DNA of 8,279 nt from Pseudomonadota bacterium (GTDB taxonomy: Bacteria > Myxococcota > Bradymonadia > UBA4248): the NCBI GenBank assembly GCA_017613855.1, contig JAGACY010000329.1, forward strand, positions 1 through 8,279, written 5' to 3'. The notes beneath the pieces were generated by a model. That model did no database searches. It was not told the DNA's origin and was given only the letters and a program-made list of their open reading frames with translations. This document shows positions 6,778 to 8,279 of the stretch, one piece after another (within the stretch, counting starts at the first letter, position 1; the number at the start of each line of letters is the position of its first letter). The position numbers and the translations under genes are program-made.

Positions 6778-6842
6778 CTTTTCTTTTGGAAGGGGGTGGG
6801 GGGGAAACCTTTTCTTTTGGCACAAAAGAAAAGGTTTCCCTC
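6778..6842 (+). promoter_or_regulatory. lgt leader: G tract plus 18-bp perfect hairpin, with a duplicated 5' arm
   Basis: G5-T-G7 runs over 6792-6804. Positions 6802-6819 pair perfectly with 6823-6840 (18 bp, 3-nt loop GCA). The segment CTTTTCTTTTGG occurs twice, at 6778-6789 and 6809-6820. The first copy can pair with the same 3' arm (6823-6833), making an alternative and mutually exclusive hairpin. There is no T run after the stem, so it is not an intrinsic terminator. It ends 11-13 nt before the lgt ATG and occupies the ribosome-binding zone. It is a possible translational control, RNA-processing or stability element. Confidence 0.6.
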
Positions 6843-6853
6843 ACACATAAAAT

Positions 6854-7888
6854 ATGTATCCAGTACTCATCGGTGAAGGTGTTTGGGCACTGCCATCCTA
6901 TTTTACGATGGTCATGCTCGGCTTTTTTATTGGCTCGCTATTATTGCGGCGTGAAGCCATTCGCGTAGGGAATTTCGATCCCGTCAAGATCATCGATCTT
7001 TGCTTTGTCCTGATTTTAGCCAGTATCGTCGGTGCACGTCTTGCCCATGTGCTTTTTGACGGTTTTTTGATGGATTATGTCTGGCTCTGTGTTGATCCGG
7101 ATAAACTGGCCGAACCACTCCCAAGCGGAAAAGCATGCGTCGATTCGGCACAATGCATCGCAGCTCAGAATCAAGGCTACAATATTGGCAATCAATGTAT
7201 CGAAGGTCAATGTATTCCCGAGCGCAGCTGCCTGCGCCCGTTGATGTTCTGGGCCGGAGGACTGACTTACTACGGCGGACTTATTTTGGCCTTGATTACC
7301 ACTTATTTCTTTGCAAAACGCCAAAAGTGGCCGCTGCTCAAACTGTCAGATTTAGGAGCGCCCGTCATTTCTTTGGGGCTCGTCTTTGGACGTGCCGGAT
7401 GTTTCCTGGCCGGCTGCTGCTTCGGCAAAGTGACAGACATGCCCTGGGGCATTCGCTTTCCGCAGTACTCCGATGCATGGAAACGCCACCGGGAATTGTT
7501 CTACGATCAACTCGTGGCTCAGCATAAAGAAATCGGAGAATGGCTCTCACTGCCGGTACATCCTACGCAGCTCTATGAGCTGTTCGGTGCCCTGATCATC
7601 TTCATTTACCTTTGGGTGACGCGCAAAAAAGTCCTGTATCCTGGTCAAAAAATTGCCACATTCCTGATTTCATACGGGATTTTGCGCTTTATCATTGAGT
7701 TCTGGCGCGACGATGATCGCGGAGGAGTCTTGCTTTCAACCTCGCAGTGGATAAGTATACCCATGGTCATTCTGGGCATCATTCTGGTTGTCCACGGACG
7801 ACGAAAACTCAAAATGAAAGATGAGACTGACGAAACTGCGAACTCCGATCCGAATTCACACGACCAGGATGAAAATGCATCTTCGTGA
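6854..7888 (+). CDS. lgt: Prolipoprotein diacylglyceryl transferase with Cys-rich periplasmic insertion
   Basis: Lgt moves a diacylglyceryl group from phosphatidylglycerol to the lipobox cysteine of prolipoproteins, in the inner membrane and before LspA. The 344 residues start with the family's MYPVL and the first helix around residues 17-35. FWAGGLTYYGG (132-142), GRAGCFLAGCCFG (179-191, with Arg180 as the likely essential arginine), HPTQLYE (236-242) and LRFIIEFWR (277-285) follow. The E. coli-type His of the GGMSFHGG motif is Tyr140 here, and the Asn/Glu of GRxGNFxNxE are Cys; I believe such forms occur in deltaproteobacterial relatives. Between helices 2 and 3, residues about 79-126 are an insertion with six cysteines (79, 95, 101, 115, 120, 126), predicted periplasmic. 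A hydrophilic acidic tail follows residue 320. No Shine-Dalgarno precedes ATG 6854; a hairpin sits there instead. Confidence 0.95.
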   Translation: MYPVLIGEGVWALPSYFTMVMLGFFIGSLLLRREAIRVGNFDPVKIIDLCFVLILASIVGARLAHVLFDGFLMDYVWLCVDPDKLAEPLPSGKACVDSAQCIAAQNQGYNIGNQCIEGQCIPERSCLRPLMFWAGGLTYYGGLILALITTYFFAKRQKWPLLKLSDLGAPVISLGLVFGRAGCFLAGCCFGKVTDMPWGIRFPQYSDAWKRHRELFYDQLVAQHKEIGEWLSLPVHPTQLYELFGALIIFIYLWVTRKKVLYPGQKIATFLISYGILRFIIEFWRDDDRGGVLLSTSQWISIPMVILGIILVVHGRRKLKMKDETDETANSDPNSHDQDENASS

Positions 7889-7943
7889 TGATGATCGCGT
7901 GAACAAAAAATTTACATGCGTGAATCATGGCCTAATAAAATTG

Positions 7944-7972
7944 TTGACGAAAAAAAAGCGGAGTGATAGAAC
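7944..7972 (+). promoter_or_regulatory. Sigma70-type promoter, extended -10, of the candidate sRNA
   Basis: TTGACG (7944-7949, 5 of 6) is followed by a 17-nt spacer and TAGAAC (7967-7972, 4 of 6), with TGA directly before it as an extended -10. The predicted start is near A7978 or A7980, only 6-8 nt before a perfect hairpin. Confidence 0.45.
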
Positions 7973-7985
7973 TCAGAATACCCCC

Positions 7986-8010
7986 CTGCGATAATCAGCG
8001 ATTATCGCAG
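7986..8010. repeat. Perfect 11-bp inverted repeat with 3-nt loop
   Basis: CTGCGATAATC (7986-7996) and GATTATCGCAG (8000-8010) are exact complements around AGC. No T run follows, so it is not a terminator by itself. It is either the first hairpin of the candidate sRNA or a binding palindrome. Confidence 0.75.
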
Positions 8011-8015
8011 CCCCA

Positions 8016-8060
8016 GCGGCGTTTTACTTCCCCCGGTGAAACGCCGCGTTTTTTGTTTTT
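8016..8060 (+). terminator. Intrinsic terminator of lgt and/or the candidate sRNA
   Basis: GCGGCGTTT (8016-8024) pairs with AAACGCCGC (8039-8047) in a 9-bp stem with a 14-nt pyrimidine-rich loop. The stem is followed by G and then T6-G-T5 (8049-8060). It lies about 128 nt after the lgt stop. Confidence 0.85.
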
Positions 8061-8103
8061 GCCCATATAAAATGCATTCTCTTGGGAACAAAATCAAGCG
8101 AGC

Positions 8104-8129
8104 ATAGGGGCGACCCAATGTGGTCGCCT
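8104..8129. repeat. REP-like 26-bp palindromic repeat, copy 1
   Basis: Stem GGCGACC (8109-8115) with GGTCGCC (8122-8128), loop CAATGT, preceded by TAGG. It differs from copy 3 only at the first and last base, and is directly abutted by copy 2. Confidence 0.8.
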
Positions 8130-8155
8130 GTAGGGGCGGCCCTGCGTGGCCGCCC
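8130..8155. repeat. REP-like 26-bp palindromic repeat, copy 2
   Basis: Stem GGGCGGCC (8134-8141) with GGCCGCCC (8148-8155), loop CTGCGT. Relative to copy 3, the stem pair A-T has become G-C by two matched changes, and the other differences are all in the loop. Confidence 0.8.
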
Positions 8156-8194
8156 GTAAACGAGCAATTCCCATGAGGATCATTCATGCGAGAC

Positions 8195-8221
8195 GTAGGG
8201 GCGACCCAATGTGGTCGCCCC
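8195..8221. repeat. REP-like 26-bp palindromic repeat, copy 3
   Basis: The most complete copy: GGGGCGACC (8198-8206) pairs over 9 bp with GGTCGCCCC (8213-8221), loop CAATGT, preceded by GTA. Similar GTAGGGGCG-type palindromes are common dispersed intergenic repeats in diverse bacteria. Confidence 0.8.
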
Positions 8222-8232
8222 AAGGCGAGCAC

Positions 8233-8265
8233 GCACGGCGTATGCGCAAACGCGCATAGCCGTGC
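8233..8265. repeat. Long hairpin, 14-bp stem with one bulge
   Basis: GCACGGC (8233-8239) pairs with GCCGTGC (8259-8265), and TATGCGC (8241-8247) pairs with GCGCATA (8252-8258). G8240 is bulged and AAAC is the loop. No T run follows on either strand, so it reads as a structured repeat rather than a terminator. Confidence 0.7.
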
Positions 8266-8279
8266 CCATCAAAATATAA

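Larger units (their letters stand above)
7980..8060 (+). ncRNA. Candidate small RNA of about 81 nt (two hairpins, C-rich single strands)
   Basis: The transcript predicted from the 7944-7972 promoter would contain a C6 stretch at its 5' end (7981-7986), an 11-bp perfect hairpin (7986-7996 with 8000-8010, AGC loop), a CCCCA linker, and an intrinsic terminator whose loop includes CTTCCCCC (8027-8034). No ORF of note is inside. Unpaired C-rich stretches in loops and linkers are a known trait of sRNAs that pair with G-rich ribosome-binding regions, such as RepG of Helicobacter and the Rsa RNAs of Staphylococcus. It is not recognised as any named RNA. The alternative is that it is simply the 3' end of the lgt transcript. 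Confidence 0.4.
7889..8279. other. Noncoding tail with candidate sRNA, terminator and palindromic repeats
   Basis: I find no convincing protein gene in these 391 bp. A short direct repeat (GCGTGAA at 7898 and 7918) follows the lgt stop. The remaining structure, a promoter-like site, hairpins and repeats, is listed individually. Confidence 0.8.

Noticed and set aside
6802..6842. Intrinsic terminator between lspA and lgt
   Set aside because: The stem is strong but no T run follows on either strand.
7135..7527. A 130-codon plus-strand frame and minus-strand frames inside lgt
   Set aside because: Fully contained in lgt, which has clear family motifs; no ribosome site or domain supports them.
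7986..8010. dif-like or phage attachment site
   Set aside because: The 11-bp arms have a 3-nt centre and sequence unlike XerC/XerD sites; no integrase is nearby.
8104..8221. CRISPR array
   Set aside because: Only three units, two directly abutted with no spacer, and no cas genes; they are palindromic REP-like repeats.
8002..8232. A 76-codon minus-strand open frame at the right end
   Set aside because: It runs through the terminator and all three palindromic repeats; such repeats often create spurious frames.

Overview
The window looks like chromosomal DNA from a Gram-negative relative of the myxobacteria (Myxococcota, Bradymonadota or a nearby former-deltaproteobacterial lineage). The placement rests on two things. 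One is cysteine-rich repeats of the myxococcal type in a secreted lipoprotein, echoed by a cysteine-rich insertion in Lgt. The other is an outer-membrane TonB-dependent receptor. Base composition is moderate, unlike the very GC-rich classical myxobacteria. The taxonomic call is an inference from protein style, not from a marker gene.

Layout. Positions 1-1937 (minus strand) hold most of one gene, open from the window edge: a lipoprotein with two families of cysteine-rich repeats joined to a metal-dependent amidohydrolase domain. A 549-bp divergent intergenic region (1938-2486) follows, with two plausible plus-strand sigma70-type promoters. At 2487-3674 is a lipoprotein of two duplicated Ig-like (DUF4352-like) halves and an acidic tail, ended by a clear intrinsic terminator. 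That terminator's 3' arm contains the only good Shine-Dalgarno sequence of the next gene, a TonB-dependent receptor (to 5642). A 259-bp spacer with small repeats precedes lspA (5902-6750). lgt (6854-7888) follows behind a leader with a G tract and an 18-bp hairpin. The last 390 bp contain no convincing protein gene. They hold a candidate small RNA (promoter, 11-bp hairpin, intrinsic terminator), three copies of a 26-bp palindromic repeat and another long hairpin.

How the genes relate. lspA and lgt encode two of the three lipoprotein maturation steps: diacylglyceryl transfer and signal-peptide cleavage. The two genes on their left, beyond the receptor, encode lipoproteins that need exactly this machinery. 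Both enzymes are enlarged in the same way: extra sequence in the first periplasmic loop and a charged hydrophilic C-terminal tail predicted to be cytoplasmic. I see no mobile element, CRISPR array, tRNA or rRNA. The most novel-looking signals are the candidate sRNA with a C-rich terminator loop, the G-rich lgt leader it could pair with, and the cysteine-rich insertion in Lgt. No previously undescribed multi-gene system is evident.
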